This document shows positions 52,491 through 64,000 of a DNA stretch of 64,000 bases, one piece after another. The position numbers were made by a program, and so were the translations under genes. Under the pieces are notes generated by a model that did no database searches, had not been told where the DNA came from, and was given only the letters and a program-made list of their open reading frames with translations. Numbering within the stretch: position 1 is the stretch's first letter; each line of letters starts with the position of its first letter. Where the stretch lies: the NCBI GenBank assembly GCA_031216915.1, contig CM062296.1:449252287-449316286 (forward strand), in the 5' to 3' direction. This stretch comes from Pictodentalium vernedei. Lineage: Eukaryota; Mollusca; Scaphopoda; Dentaliida; Dentaliidae.

Positions 52491-53660
52491 GCACCAGATA
52501 AATAATCAATAAACCAGATAAACTCATTCCAGCTCAGTTCAAATCATAAATTGGTTTGTAATTTAAAGAACACTTCATCTGGAACACCGTCTGCTGCATG
52601 TGTGAAAAATCCAGAAAAATGAAGTGACTTGCTAGTCACTAGGTGGATGAAGCAATTACAAAATGGGCAACATCATTTCAAATAATTAGCGTTGTGGCAC
52701 CAGACAGTAACATTTTCCACTAGAGCCATAAACATAAAAGAAACTATGCCAGGTCTTATCCAATCAGAGGGTGAGGATTTTACTCTTATTGGAACATAAT
52801 ATTTTCATCTGAGTAAAGGTAATGATACACGAAGCTTTCTTCTCCTGGATCATAATAACATTTATATTTGAGCAATAAATAACAATTTGCCACATGATAC
52901 TTTCACTTGGTACTAATGATGACATTTAAACTTGTTGAGTGTCAGAAGAAACCACTAATTTAGTAGCTTTATACTATATGTATTAAAATTTGTTGTTTGC
53001 TTAGTGGTAGAAAAAATTGTTTTATAATAATTTATTGGAGAGTGCCTGTGGCCACTATCCAATAAATTACAACAAAACAATTATTTATGAACAATATCTG
53101 CTAAACTGTGCCCCCACCCCCTTTTGGTCAGGGATGTAGCAAGGAAATAATATGGGAGTGGATACTTTCTAGTGGATGAACCAGGGTATCTGTCATGAAG
53201 TGCATCGGCCAGAGAGGATCATGAGACAAGCCATTTGGTGGCTTTCTTGGTAGTTTCAAACAGAATCTCTCTATACCACAAACCCACCTCTTATTGAATA
53301 ATGTCGCACAAACTGTATGGCAAAATGATCTGTAAGCAATAAAATTCTTGTTCATTATAGTTTGCGTAGGCTAATAAAGATTCTTGTGCCGATAATGTTT
53401 TGTAACTCATGTTTCAAATTGTTCCAAGGTGCAGGCCTTTAAAAATTAAAAATTTGCTTAACCCGAACTTCGGGTAAGCAAAAAAAAAATGCTTAACCCA
53501 TTTTTTTTTTTGCTGAACCCATTTCACTTTTTCAGTTGATGTTTCCCATTACAGAAAAGAACTTGGATGAATGGTATAAAGGTTAAGCCACAGGGCATTT
53601 GCTCGAACAGTGCACAAACTAAACGCTAGTTCATGCAATTTTTAAAGGCCTGAAGGTGAA
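52491..53660. other. Intron with one hairpin MITE remnant
   Basis: A TTAA-started remnant of the GTTGAGTG family (TTAAACTTGTTGAGTGTCAG at 52926, hairpin AATTTATTGGAGAGTGCC at 53028-53068). Otherwise nothing coding recognised. Confidence 0.4.
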
Positions 53661-53792
53661 ACCCTTTATGCACTGTGCTATTGGTAAGAGGTACCTCTGA
53701 AAAAAATGACACTTTTGATACTTCATACCCTTTATGCGCTGTGCTATTGGTAGGAGGTACCTCTGAAAAAAATGGCACTTTTGATACTTCAT
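53661..53792. repeat. Direct tandem duplication, 2 x 66 bp
   Basis: Units 53661-53726 and 53727-53792 (ACCCTTTATGC.CTGTGCTATT ... TTTTGATACTTCAT) differ at three or four sites. A recent local duplication. Confidence 0.9.
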
Positions 53793-53929
53793 ACCATACA
53801 CAGTAAGTACATCATTTCGTGTTCGATAATAATTATTAATAGAGATGGTTTTTGCAGTGATATATTCATCAAAGAACATAACATATGTGTGCTGAACATG
53901 ATAATGGAAGAACGTTTAAATTGGACAAA

Positions 53930-54095
53930 AAATTAAGCCTATCGTTGGCAAATTTTGGTATCCCAGTTAAAGTTACCATAACCACGCTTGTTCCAATGAG
54001 GGGATCCTATAATATGGTTTTGTTGATTTTTTTTTTGTGAAAATTTGAAAAAATTAAAATAACAAACTTTCATATTGTATGCATTGGGTTAAGCC
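53930..54095. repeat. Degenerate TTAA MITE next to a CFAP47 exon
   Basis: Right half only: CTTGTTCCAATGAGGGGATC, ATATGGTTTTGTTG and GCATTGGGTTAAG. It ends about 30 bp downstream of the splice donor of exon 54128-54282. Confidence 0.5.
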
Positions 54096-54127
54096 AGTTA
54101 TGAATGACAATGCATATTCATACTCAC

Positions 54128-54282
54128 CCTTTCAATGGAACTTCAATAACATCGCCATCAACTGTGACAACCAGTCTGTCAGTTTCTACAACAGCTGCTG
54201 TACTTTCAAACTGTACCACTGCAGACACACTCAGACCTGGAGCCACAGGACTGTCAGGATTTTTCACTTTGAGCTTGAAGTT
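54128..54282 (-). CDS. CFAP47: CFAP47 exon (51 codons), most upstream recognised
   Basis: Acceptor TTTCATTATAG and donor GTGAGTATG. Reads NFKLKVKNPDSPVAPGLSVS, AVVQFESTAAVVETDRLVVT, VDGDVIEVPLKG. The 'G..V...V.F........D.L.V...G..IEVPL.G' pattern is the second half of an ASH/MSP-like domain, so the first half must lie in an exon further upstream. Phase 0 at the start. No earlier exon could be picked out in 54283-64000. Confidence 0.88.
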
Positions 54283-54445
54283 CTATAATGAAAAAATGAA
54301 TCATGTATAAGTGGTAAGAGTATACACAAAATGACAAATGGTTCATGTTATGAGGCTGAAATCAAAGTATATAGTAATTTTAAGAAATAATCACAAAACA
54401 GAAAGGTATTGCTATTGATTATTAATCACAGTACAAGGAATGTAC

Positions 54446-56700
54446 ATTATTTATTTATTGGTGCTTAATGCCACATCGGCAGCTACGTCCATATAGTGGT
54501 GAGAAAACATTAAAAAGGAAACATGCCAATAATGAAGTAAAAATGATTCAATAAAACATGAAACTACTGCAAGAAAAAAGGTAAGACAGCATGGTATGAA
54601 CGGTAGCAGTAATGAGTGATGAAACAAGAAATGAGAATACCTTATAAATCAACCTGTTAAATTTGAGACTGGTGTTACTGGAGATACCAACATGTCCAGG
54701 TAGCCAGCTGAACACGATAGCATATTGGTCAGACATGAGAGTAGTCAACTTCTCACAAAGTTCCAAAATGAGAGGTTCTTCATCTTGGGTTGAGTAAAGC
54801 AAGCAAAGAGGAAAGAGAGTCAGAAAAAATAATTGATTTCCTTTCCTGTACATTCTCGATGTGTTCAAGCACAAGTTGTAAGACTTTAACTTCAGCTGTG
54901 AAAATAGAACGTTTGTTTGGTCTTCTGATTGAGATGACCTGATTACTAGTAATAACAGCTGATGATACTTTGTCACCATCTTTAGATCCATCTGTATAGA
55001 TCATTGTGTATGTACTATACTTGAACTTTATTTTGGCATATTTTTGTTTTGTTAGAAGCAAGGTCCAAAATAACTAGATTTTTTAAGGTGCCAAGGAAGA
55101 ATATGAGGTACACAGTTTTCTTTTATCATATCAGATTCAATTTCAGCAGACTCCATATGCGGTTAAATAATTCTAATTCCCAATGGAGCAATATGTTTCT
55201 GGTGATGGTTAAAAAAATTCAACATTTGGAGGATCTGAGACACAGTTAAAAGCACAGTTTGATGGATTAGAAAACAGTTTAGAAATATATTGGAGTGATA
55301 GTTTAATTCTGCACTTCTCAAGAGTAGGCTCCTCTGTTTCAGCAAGCATTGACTCTATTGGTGACGTTCTAAATGCTCCCAGACTGCAGGGTTCGCATTC
55401 TAGAAATCTGACAGGGCCAGAAAAACAGCCCTGTGAAAGTCTTCACAAGACTGCTTTTTTCTATGCACAGTTTAATAATTTTATTGCTAAATCCTTGTTT
55501 CAGGTTGACAGATCTTTCAAGTGAAGTTTACAGAGAAATTTTACATATTCTTGTAAAATATCCAACAGAAACATAATAAAAATGTTAAAAAATTAGTCTG
55601 CCCACTATTTCCATACAGATATTTGTGTTCTTGGGCCTACAGATGAGCTAGCTCATCAAAAAGTTGTCTGAAATAACATAAATATTTGTATGCCTCACTT
55701 TAAACTCGGTATATAAAAAAGTTACCTTTTGCCCTAAAAATCTTCTATTTTGCAGAATATTTATAGGCGAATGGAAATTTTGTTAAAGTTTGTAACAAAT
55801 TTTTTTTGTAGCTATGGAATTTGCACAAAGGCATACTTCACAATCACATTCTTAGACCTGTCAAATTAGGGATGTGTCTTATATAAAAGGAGCTTGTGAT
55901 TGAAGAACAGTGTTGATGCATATTCAGATTAAGTAACAAAACACACTCTTGCTATTTTAAGAGCTTTAAAAATATTTACGCTTAACTGGTTGAGTGCTGG
56001 AAGCCACTATAGTGGCTTTGGCCATCTGCAGTAGTTTTACAAGTGACTTATCAATGTTACATACTCTTTGTTAATGAATATTAAATTGTATCAATTTACT
56101 GGAGAATGCCTGTAGGTATTCTCCAGTAAACTGAAACAAGTGAATATTTATGTGCAACAGGACAGTAAACTGAAACAATTGAATACTTATGTGCAACAGG
56201 ACCTCCAATGTCCAGAATTCTTGCATATGTAACATACATGCAGACATAAAAATAATTTACCACTCTACCAGTTAAGTATTTTAGTGGAATATTTACAGGG
56301 CTGGTTTTCTGGCCCTGTAAAATTGGTTACATAGCTGATCAGTCCAACTAAAATGCAAGCCCTGAGACTGATTCTAATGCCACTAATTATTATGAATGAC
56401 ATCAAGAGGTTTGAGATACAACTTTCTTGCAGCACCATAAACCACACAACCATAATCTAATTTGGACCTAACAAGGGATCTAAATAGATGGAGTAATGTT
56501 TTTTTGGCCAGCACCCCAATCAGAGCTACCAACTACCTTCAGAAGGTTCAGTGCCCGTTTACATTTTACCTTTAGTTGTTTTATGTGAGAAGTGAACATC
56601 AGTTCATTGTCAAACAATAAACCTAAGAATTTCACTTCTTTTACAACTTTAATGGTACTCCCATCCATTTTCAACTCTGGATCAAGATGGTGTTTCCGGA
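54446..56700 (-). pseudogene. Non-LTR retrotransposon remnant (RT end and RNase H), split by a hAT-like insert
   Basis: On the minus strand the order is: RT thumb (KVVKEVKFLGLLFDNELMFT, SHIKQLKVKCKRALNLLKVV; from about 56670), GIRISL at about 56380, then after the insert GAFRTSPIESMLAETEEPTL (about 55366-55310), a decayed linker, and RNase H (MIYTDGSKDGDKVSSAVITS near 55000, FTAEVKVLQLVLEHIENVQ, IFSDSLSSLLAL). A frame change near 54790 is followed by FSWLPGHVGISSN. The 3' tail (GATGTGGCATTAAGCACCAA then TAAATAAAT, 54446-54480) is typical. RNase H after RT and the tail point to the I/Nimb or Jockey group. Only the 3' half remains. Confidence 0.8.
55387..56364. mobile_element. hAT-like non-autonomous element (978 bp)
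   Basis: Ends CAGGGTTCGCATTCTAG and, complemented, CAGGGCTTGCATTTTAG; AGACTG flanks both sides (55381-55386, 56365-56370). A subterminal palindrome CAGGGCCAGAAAAACAGCCCTG occurs near both ends (55412-55433, about 56296-56317), cited here in parts. Removing the element and one AGACTG restores the RT reading frame of the host retrotransposon. CAGGG ends suit hAT; a 6-bp duplication is shorter than the usual 8. Confidence 0.75.
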
Positions 56701-57263
56701 GCTTACAGAAATGGGAAGGGGATAATGGTGCCTAATTTCCTATTTTCATCTGTTGATTTCAATAAAATACATTTTGGAATCTTATCCTCTGGTGGTATCA
56801 GAGATGCAATTAAATCTTTGTCAGAGTCATTTAGGTCAGTAACTAAAAAAGGTCTTTTGTTTTTTATTGGTTGATTTGCCATAGCATACATGTAATAGAA
56901 ATGGTTCATTGCTCTGGTACCCACCCACCACAGATTCCAACAAGGAGTAGAGTTACTGCTATGCAGTGAACCACTGGGCTGCCAGTATTTCCACATACTT
57001 GATATGGAGCAGTATACTGGGCCAGTGTTGATGCCAAAGTATGCCACTGACCGATTGGCCTGTGTGTGGGAGTGCCACACCTTCAAATGCTGATAATTCA
57101 ATCAATCATTTTACATCATACTGTAATAAAAAGTTGCCACTGCAAACTAAAGCAGACAGTGCAAATAACCAATGTTGTGTTAAAACTTAAAGTTTTAGCT
57201 AAAAGACAGTACACAATGACAATGAGAGTATATGATTAAAAATAGGCCGATGAAATCGTCAGA
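56701..57263. other. Upstream intron or flank, nothing recognised
   Basis: The open frame 56703-57101 on the minus strand contains CWNLWWVGTRAMNHFYYMYA, which I cannot place in any family. Confidence 0.35.
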
Positions 57264-58990
57264 TGTGTACCCATACGCGCAATTAGTAGAAAGCTGTATG
57301 ACGGAGGGCCACCACGGATGCTGACATAATGTACACCATACAAGGTATGGGTACATACAGAAATGGATTGGAGGAGTGTCTAATTTCATAGATAAAGGGT
57401 TAATATCTCCGGAACAAATTATCAGATTTACATAAAAAACTATACAGCACAGCACATCAGTAACCTGAATAAATATATAAAGTAACATGACAATCGGATT
57501 GATATTTTTTGAGTTATCTCATGCCAAAGGGATTGGAGGAATTTTCAATTTGAAGGATAAAGGGGGTTAATATCTCCGGATCAAATTATCAGATTTACAC
57601 CAAAACCTATACAGCTCAGCACATCAGTAACCTGAACACAATTATAAAGCAACTTGACAATCCAAGCAATATTTTTCAAGTTATCGAATGCCAAAGGGAT
57701 TGGAGGAATTTTCAATTTGAAGGATAAAAGGGTTAATATCTCAGGATCAAAATAACAGATTTACACCAAAAAACTATACAGCTCGGCTCATCAGTAACCT
57801 GAACACAAATATAAAGTAACTTGACAATCCAAGTAATATTTTTCAAGTTATCGAATGCCAAAGGGATTGGAGGAATTTTCAATTTGAAGGATAAAGGGTT
57901 AATATCTCAGGATCAAATCATCAGATTTACACCAATAACTATACAGCTCAGCACATCAGTAACCTGAACACAAATATAAAGTAACTAGACAATCCAAGCA
58001 ATATTTTTCAAGTTATCGAATGCCAAAGGGATTGGAGGAATTTTCAATTTGAAGGATAAAGGGTTAATATCTCAGGATCAAATTATCCGATTTACACCAA
58101 AAACTATACAGCTCGGCACATCAGTAACCTGAACACAAATATAAAGTAACTTGACAATCCAAGCAATATTTTTCAAGTTATCGAATGCCAAAGGGATTGG
58201 AGGAATTTTCAATTTGAAGGATAAAGGGTTAATATCTTAGGATTAAATTATCAGATTTACACCAAAAACTATACAGCTCGGCACATCAGTAACCTGAACA
58301 CAAATATAAAGTAACTTGACAATCCAAGCAATATTTTCAAGTTATCGAATGCCAAAGGGATTGGAGGAATTTTCAATTTGAAGGATGTAGGGTTAATATC
58401 TCAGGATCAAAATAACAGATTTACACCAAAAACTATACAGCTCGGCACATCAGTAACCTGAACACAAATATAAAGTAACTTGACAATCCAAGCAATATTT
58501 TTCAAGTTATCGAATGCCAAAGAGATTGGAGGAATTTTCAATTTGAAGGATAAAGGGTTAATATCTCGGGATCAAATCATCAGATTTACACCAAAAACTA
58601 TACAGCTCTGCAAATCAGTAACCTGAACACAAATATAAAGTAACTAGACAATCCAAGCAATATTTTTCAAGTTATCAAATGCCAAAGGGATTGGAGGAAT
58701 TTTCAATTTGAAGGATAAAGGGTTAATATCTCAGGATCAAATTATCCGATTTACACCAAAAACTATACAGCTCGGCAAATCAGTAACCTGAACACAAATA
58801 TAAAGCAACTTGACAATCCAAGCAATATTTTTCAAGTTATCGAATGAAAAAGAAATGGATACGGACGCTGGACAGATGGACGGACAGACAGACGGACAGA
58901 CGGACGGACAAAGGATGGACGAACGACAGATGGTCACCCCGGATGCCGGCATTATGTGTACCATACATAGTATGGGTACACATAAAAAGA
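57264..58990. mobile_element. HINE-like element with 165-bp minisatellite
   Basis: TGTGTACCCATAC (57264-57276) is the exact complement of GTATGGGTACACA (58970-58982). The 3' end forms the hairpin GTACCATAC / GTATGGGTAC followed by ACATAAAAA. Nine or so tandem units (landmark AAGTTATCGAATGCCAAAGG at 57678, 57845, 58010, 58175, 58339, 58504 and on) are 164-167 bp long and more than 90% alike. A GGACAGACGGAC tract precedes the hairpin. Confidence 0.75.
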
Positions 58991-61273
58991 AATGACTCAT
59001 TGAATGACCGCCAAATGCCCCCACCCCAGCATAACACCCTTTCTGAGGGCTCCCGATTGGCCAGAACGAACTGTCCGACCCTCTATCTACTCCTGTAGTT
59101 GGAGCCAAAGCAGTGTATTGGCCAGGTATTTCCAAAATGGAGATCGCCATAACCGGGGCCACTTCTGTCCTCAACTGCCAGGGCCTTCGGAATGCACCTC
59201 ACATGAGAACAAGGTGCCTGCAGGATGCGTACTAGCAGGATGTATCATGTTGGTCTGTGGTTGCTTATTTTGATATTCTGCAGCAAACCAGCTCAATTGA
59301 GCAAGTTTACTAATTTGAAACCAGCAAACCTGCCCAATTGAGCAGGCCATCCTCTATCCGCCACCTGAGGACCCGCCTAGAAGGGGATGGTCAAACCCTC
59401 CTAGGAATGTACATTATAATCCATAGTTGAAATGGTGAAGTTTTTTATCAAAAAGGTGTAAGTTTTAGTTCAGTATAGTCCGTTTTTTAAATAGTAAATA
59501 GTTTATTCATTTTAAAGCCAAGAGGAAGGGTGCCGAATTGGAAGCATCTGGGGGCAAGGGGGCAGAGGTATCAAAAAGGGCACTCCATTCTTGGTATGAG
59601 TTAAGAGCAGGAGTTTACAATGTATCATAAATTGTAATGTGACATGCAACAGTATTGTCATTATTGGTACAGAAATCTCATCATTCCAGTGAAACAAGGC
59701 ACCATCTACAGTGCTTTTGCATTGCAGATGGCGTCTTGTGGCACTCAAGGGACAGTATAAAGCTTTAGAACTCACTCTGCCAATAGTGTAGCATCTTTGT
59801 TTGATGATTATTGATCAGCTCCATCATTATACCCGCTCTCCTTCTCCCTCCCTGACTTCCTCTCCCCAATCTCATTGACACACAAAAAATATGTTGGAAA
59901 CAAATGCTCAAGAGTTTCTCAAGTCACAGTTCTCGGAAAGTAAAGTCTTTTTCATAAGTTTACTTCTGGCAAAAAGGGCAAGTATTGCCATCCTTGCATT
60001 AGGGCAAGTGGACCTTCTTTTTAACATTTATCATTGCATGTACAAAGTGGTTGATCTAGGATTTGTATGAGTGGGTGGCTACCATATACAAGTGCTAGGC
60101 ATGCCCCCCCCCCCCCCGGGAATATTTTGAAAAACTGAAACAATTTGAGTGCCCCTGGGGTGTATTTCCAATGATATTTTGCCACTTTTTTCGTTCGAAA
60201 TTCTTGGTATTCGAAACTTGAGTTTGCATTCAACTACACAATCAATAAATGAAAGTGACAATTCAACTAGACACACAACAAGGCATATTTCGGCAAGTGC
60301 TGCAATTTTCCATTTGTTTCTAAGTTATATTTGCATGTATATGTAGTGACTTTTCAAATCATAATTCATATTGCAGGATTATGGGCCAAAATTTATCCCC
60401 AATGTTAGGCAGGTATAGTAGAGCTGAAATGGTTAAAGGGTTTTCTTGATTGATTAATCACATGGATTAACCTTGGTTAACTGATTAATCAATTGTCCCG
60501 AAAGATCACCGAATAGCTGCCACGCTGTTGATGATTTACAGTGTTAATAATGTCCCATTTTCTGGCTATTGATACTGTGTAACATTCACGTGAGTGAACA
60601 AGTACATCAGCATGCAATTTGCATGCTGTATTCTATTTCGTATCACACAGGAATCTTAATAATATGAAAAAGAAACACTGTTCATGGCGTAAGATTTACC
60701 CACGTGGCATGTGCAAAAACAAAAGAGCAGTTAATGTGCATAATCCCAGGTAAGTATATTCCAGCAGACCTTCAATTTTTAGGAGCGCATGAGCATCCTT
60801 GCGGTCTTGCATCTGCACCAGGCCCTAGGAAACATGCGCAGTGTGATGTGCTCTGGAAACGGGAAAGACTGTCTTCCAGTTCCAGCAGCTTTGGTCTCAT
60901 TACTGTTATTCAGGTGAAAACGTGGGCTTTTCAAGAAATGTGTAGCTTCTCATTAACACAGCCGAGGATATTTCGCATTTAAATTATCTCCCCTATTCAC
61001 AATACTCACAATGTATACAGTTTCTGGAAGCTGTGAATATGGCCTTTTCTGGAGACAACTGTACAGAACAAAAATCTTACAATATCACTCAAATACACTC
61101 AGCTGAATGACACAGTTCATGGCTAAACAAATGGCTCAAAATGGTTAAAATCTTCTCATTTGGGGGATAAATTTCCAATTTTCGTGCATTGATAGTGATA
61201 AAACTGTGTTATAGGAATTCCTCATTCCTCCACTGAGGATTTTACAGCATAACATGATCGTTCTGACAAATAA
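58991..61273. other. Upstream region, nothing assigned
   Basis: About 2.3 kb without a recognised exon. A poly-C tract (60105-60117) and short open frames such as 60704-60982 are present without support. Confidence 0.35.
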
Positions 61274-63576
61274 ATGAAAGTGTCAATGACACTATAGCTC
61301 AACTTGACAAACTTGAACTTGGTAAGTTATAAGTGAAATGGCAAAATTGAAGATCATTGGTACCAATGTTATTTGGTGAAATTTCAACATAACAGCATTG
61401 TGTGTGCACAACGTCAAGAGTAATCCTTGAATTTATAAATGTAAACTGCAAGACTGGCTGAAGGAAGAATGTTGATACACAAATGCAGTAAGTTCAGAGG
61501 TTATTGTAAATGGCAACTTTTTTCACAGGAACGAATGCTAATCAATAGCTCTTATCTAAAGGTCTCGCCCAATGAGCACACCAAGTTAAAAAAAAATCCT
61601 GATAAATGTGGCCTGTAGGCCATGTCAAAGAGGAATGTTGATGCATAAATGCAATAAATTCAATGACTGTTGCTAACAGCAACAGTTTTTGATGGAAATG
61701 AAAAGAAAATCGATAGCTCCTATCTTTGTCATCCTGCATAAGCATACAAAGTTTCAAAACAACCTGATAATGAATGCACCGTCTGAGGCATGCCAAAGGA
61801 AGATGTCAATGCACAAATGCACTAAGTTTGAATGTCATTGCTTGTGGCAATGTTTTTTTCTCTTTTTTATGGAAATTCATAAATATACCCTGCAGAGAGT
61901 GCAAAAAGGATAAGTTGCTACACAAATACAGTAAAAAAAATACAGTGAAAATGACAATAATTTTTTAAAGGAAATGAAAATAAATGCGACCTGTGAGGTG
62001 TGCCAAAGAAGATTGTGGATGCACGTACTAACATACGTACATACGTACATACGTATGCCGATGGATGAGAAGTGATGGCAATAGCTCAGCTTGACTATGT
62101 CAAGTTGAGCTAATAAATGTGCCTCGTAGGGTGTGCCAAAGGGAAATATTGAGGTCTGACTAAACTAAGTTCTAAGAACGTTGGCAGCAGCAACATTTTG
62201 CGACAGAAATTGAAGAAAATCGATAGTTCCCATCTAGAGGTCTCCCCAAAAAAGCATGCCAGGTTTCAAGTGCCCTGTAGGGCATGCCAAAGGAATATAT
62301 TGATGCCTGACTAAATTTAGTTCAAAGATCGTTGCCGGTGGCAACATTTTTTGCCGGACAGAATTGAAAGAAAATCGATAGCTCTAATCTAGAGGTCACG
62401 CCAAACAAGCATGCCAGGTTTCAAAGCAATCCAAACATAAATGTGCCCTGTAGAGTGTGCCAAAGGGAAGTATTGAGGTCTGACTGAACTAAGTTCTAAG
62501 AATGTTGGCCGCGGCAACATTTTTTGACGGAAATGGAAGAAAATCGACAGCTCCCATCTAGAGGTCTCCCCAAACAAGCATACCAGGTATCAAAGCAATC
62601 CAATCATAAATGTGTCCTGTAGGGTGTGCCAAAGGGAAATATTGAGGTCTGACTAAACTAAGTTCTAAGAACGTTGGCCGTGGCAACATTTTTTGACGGA
62701 AATGGAAAAAAATCAATAACTCCCATCTAGAGGTCACCCCAAACAAGCATACCGGGTATCAAAGCAATCCAATCATAAATGTGCCCTGTAAGGTGTGCCA
62801 AAGGGAAATATTGTGGTCTGGCTAAACTAAGTTCTAAGAACGTTGGCCGCGGCAACATTTTTTTATGGAAATTGAAGAAAATTGATAGCTCACATCTAGA
62901 GGTCAGCCTAAACAAGCATGCCAGGTTTCAAAGCAATCCGATCATAAATGTGCCCTGTAGGGTGTGCCAAAGGGAAATATTGAGGTCTGACTAAACTAAG
63001 TTCTAAGAACGTTGGCCGTGGCAACATTTTTCGACGGAAATGGAAGAAAATCAACAGCTCCCATCTAGAGGTCACCCCAAACAAGCCTGCCAGGTTTCAA
63101 AACAATCCGATCATAAATGTGCCATGTAGGGTGTGCCAAAGGTAAATTTTGAGGTCTTCTGACTAAACTAAGTTCAAAGAACGTTGGCCGCGGGAACATT
63201 TTTTGACGGAAATTGAAGAAAATCGATAGCTCCCATCTAGAGGTCACCCTAGACAAGCATGCCAGGTTTCAAAGCAATCCGATCATAAATGTGCCCTGTA
63301 GGGTGTGCCAAAGGGAAATATTGAGGTCTGTCTAAACTAAGTTCTAAGAACATTGGCTGTGGCAACATTTTTTGACAGAAATTGAAGAAAATAGATAGCT
63401 TCCATCTAGAGGTCACCCCAAACAAGCATACCAAGTTTCAAAGCAATCTGATCATAAATGCGACCTGTGAGGTGTGCCAAAGGAAATTATGGACTTACGT
63501 ACTAATGTACGTACGCTGACAGACGAGAAGTGATGGCAATAGCTCAGCTTGACTTTGTCAAGTTGAGCTAAAAACA
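61274..63576. mobile_element. HINE-like element with 169-bp minisatellite
   Basis: Starts ATGAAAGTGTCAATGACACT. TAGCTCAACTTGACAA (61295-61310) is the exact complement of TTGTCAAGTTGAGCTA (63555-63570), followed by AAAAACAT. The 3' end GTGATGGCAATAGCTCAGCT, TGACTTTG completes the hairpin. A second such 3' end at about 62068-62112 shows that two units are joined. Repeats of about 169 bp (landmark GGGTGTGCCAAAGGGAAATA, ACATTTTTTGACGG) run from 62110 to 63470. The 62-63 aa frames on the minus strand are repeat translations. Confidence 0.75.
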
Positions 63577-63930
63577 TATGGGTTTCCTATTAATTTTTTC
63601 AGAAGGCTTTCTCAAAGCAAATTTACACAAAAATTGTCCCATTTGTAAACTGCAAATTGTCAGGTTCCAAACAGGTCTGGTATAGTCATTTAACACCTAA
63701 TTGTGACCTTGAGCCCCAATTGAAATGCACTTGACAGTACACAGTTTGAATCAAGACCATCAACAGATTAGATTATTTTGGCCATATCACCATTAATGAG
63801 AATTATTTACTAAATACACACGACCACAAACTAAAACTATAGCTCAAAATAGCCATTTGGCTGTGGATATCCAATAACACCGGAAATGACATTTTAATAG
63901 GAAACAAGACTTTTCACGGTTTGTTGATGT

Positions 63931-63961
<31 letters not shown>

Positions 63962-64000
63962 ATGAATAACAATGACTCACTTGCAGTGCACATGTTGCAT
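63577..64000. other. Window end, possible splice donor
   Basis: AT-rich. On the minus strand ATGTGCACTGCAA followed by GTGAGTCATTG at the window edge (about 63973-64000) could be the 3' end of an upstream exon. Too little is visible to call. Confidence 0.25.
63931..63960 (+). repeat. Poly-G run of 30
   Basis: Thirty consecutive G. It could form a G-quadruplex and is a likely place for assembly length error. Confidence 0.95.

Noticed and set aside
58737-59174. 145-aa frame with SVCPSVCPSVCPS
   Set aside because: Translation of the GGACAGAC microsatellite and the end of the 165-bp array.
62389-63434. Series of similar 61-63 aa frames on the minus strand
   Set aside because: One frame per 169-bp minisatellite unit; this is periodic translation, not a gene family.
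57264-63576. Regularly spaced repeats that could suggest CRISPR
   Set aside because: Units of 165-169 bp are contiguous without unique spacers, and the context is a eukaryotic gene.

Overview
The window looks like a piece of the nuclear genome of a marine invertebrate, most likely a bivalve mollusc. It is AT-rich, has large introns and is packed with foldback MITEs, 145-170 bp minisatellite elements and GACA/GGAT microsatellites of the kind seen in bivalve genomes. The species cannot be named from the sequence. No rRNA, tRNA, CRISPR array or bacterial-type operon is visible.

The only host gene recognised is CFAP47, a ciliary and sperm-flagellar protein made of ASH/MSP-type Ig-like domains. 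It lies on the minus strand and is partial at both ends. Nine exons (54128-54282, 49448-49655, 44994-45040, 37413-37644, 33270-33439, 15919-16061, 7376-7636, 5361-5519, 1788-2007) join in one continuous frame across matching splice phases to give about 531 codons. Almost everything else is intron filled with transposable elements.

The most notable element is at 18192-24749. It is a 6.56 kb DNA element with about 170 bp terminal inverted repeats and one intact intronless gene (1534 aa). The C-terminal third of the protein carries all seven carboxylates of a FEN1/XPG-type 5'-nuclease in the right order and spacing, followed by a CXC (tesmin/TSO1-like) cysteine cluster. Two C2HC modules lie at the N-terminus. 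No standard transposase signature was recognised. The element interrupts a minisatellite whose uninterrupted neighbouring copies serve as empty sites and imply a TA or TAT target duplication.

A DIRS-type tyrosine-recombinase retrotransposon lies at 25820-32984 on the minus strand. It has inverted terminal repeats, an internal complementary region matching both termini, a broken gag, RT-RNase H-methylase with one stop, and an intact recombinase. Both large elements sit in the 17.2 kb intron between exons 33270-33439 and 15919-16061.

Smaller elements fall into families. (1) More than a dozen palindromic MITEs start TTAACCCTT and end in the complement, with TTAA duplications proven by nested insertions; a deleted piggyBac relic at 45577-46266 is the likely relative. 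(2) Helentron/HINE-like elements carry a short 5' segment complementary to a 3' hairpin that is followed by a TAAAA-type tail; most enclose minisatellites of 145, 157, 165 or 169 bp, and one minisatellite carries repeated consensus oestrogen-response elements. (3) hAT-like elements have 6-8 bp duplications; one splits a non-LTR retrotransposon at 54446-56700. (4) A family of about 425 bp foldbacks with ACAGTGGAACCC ends.
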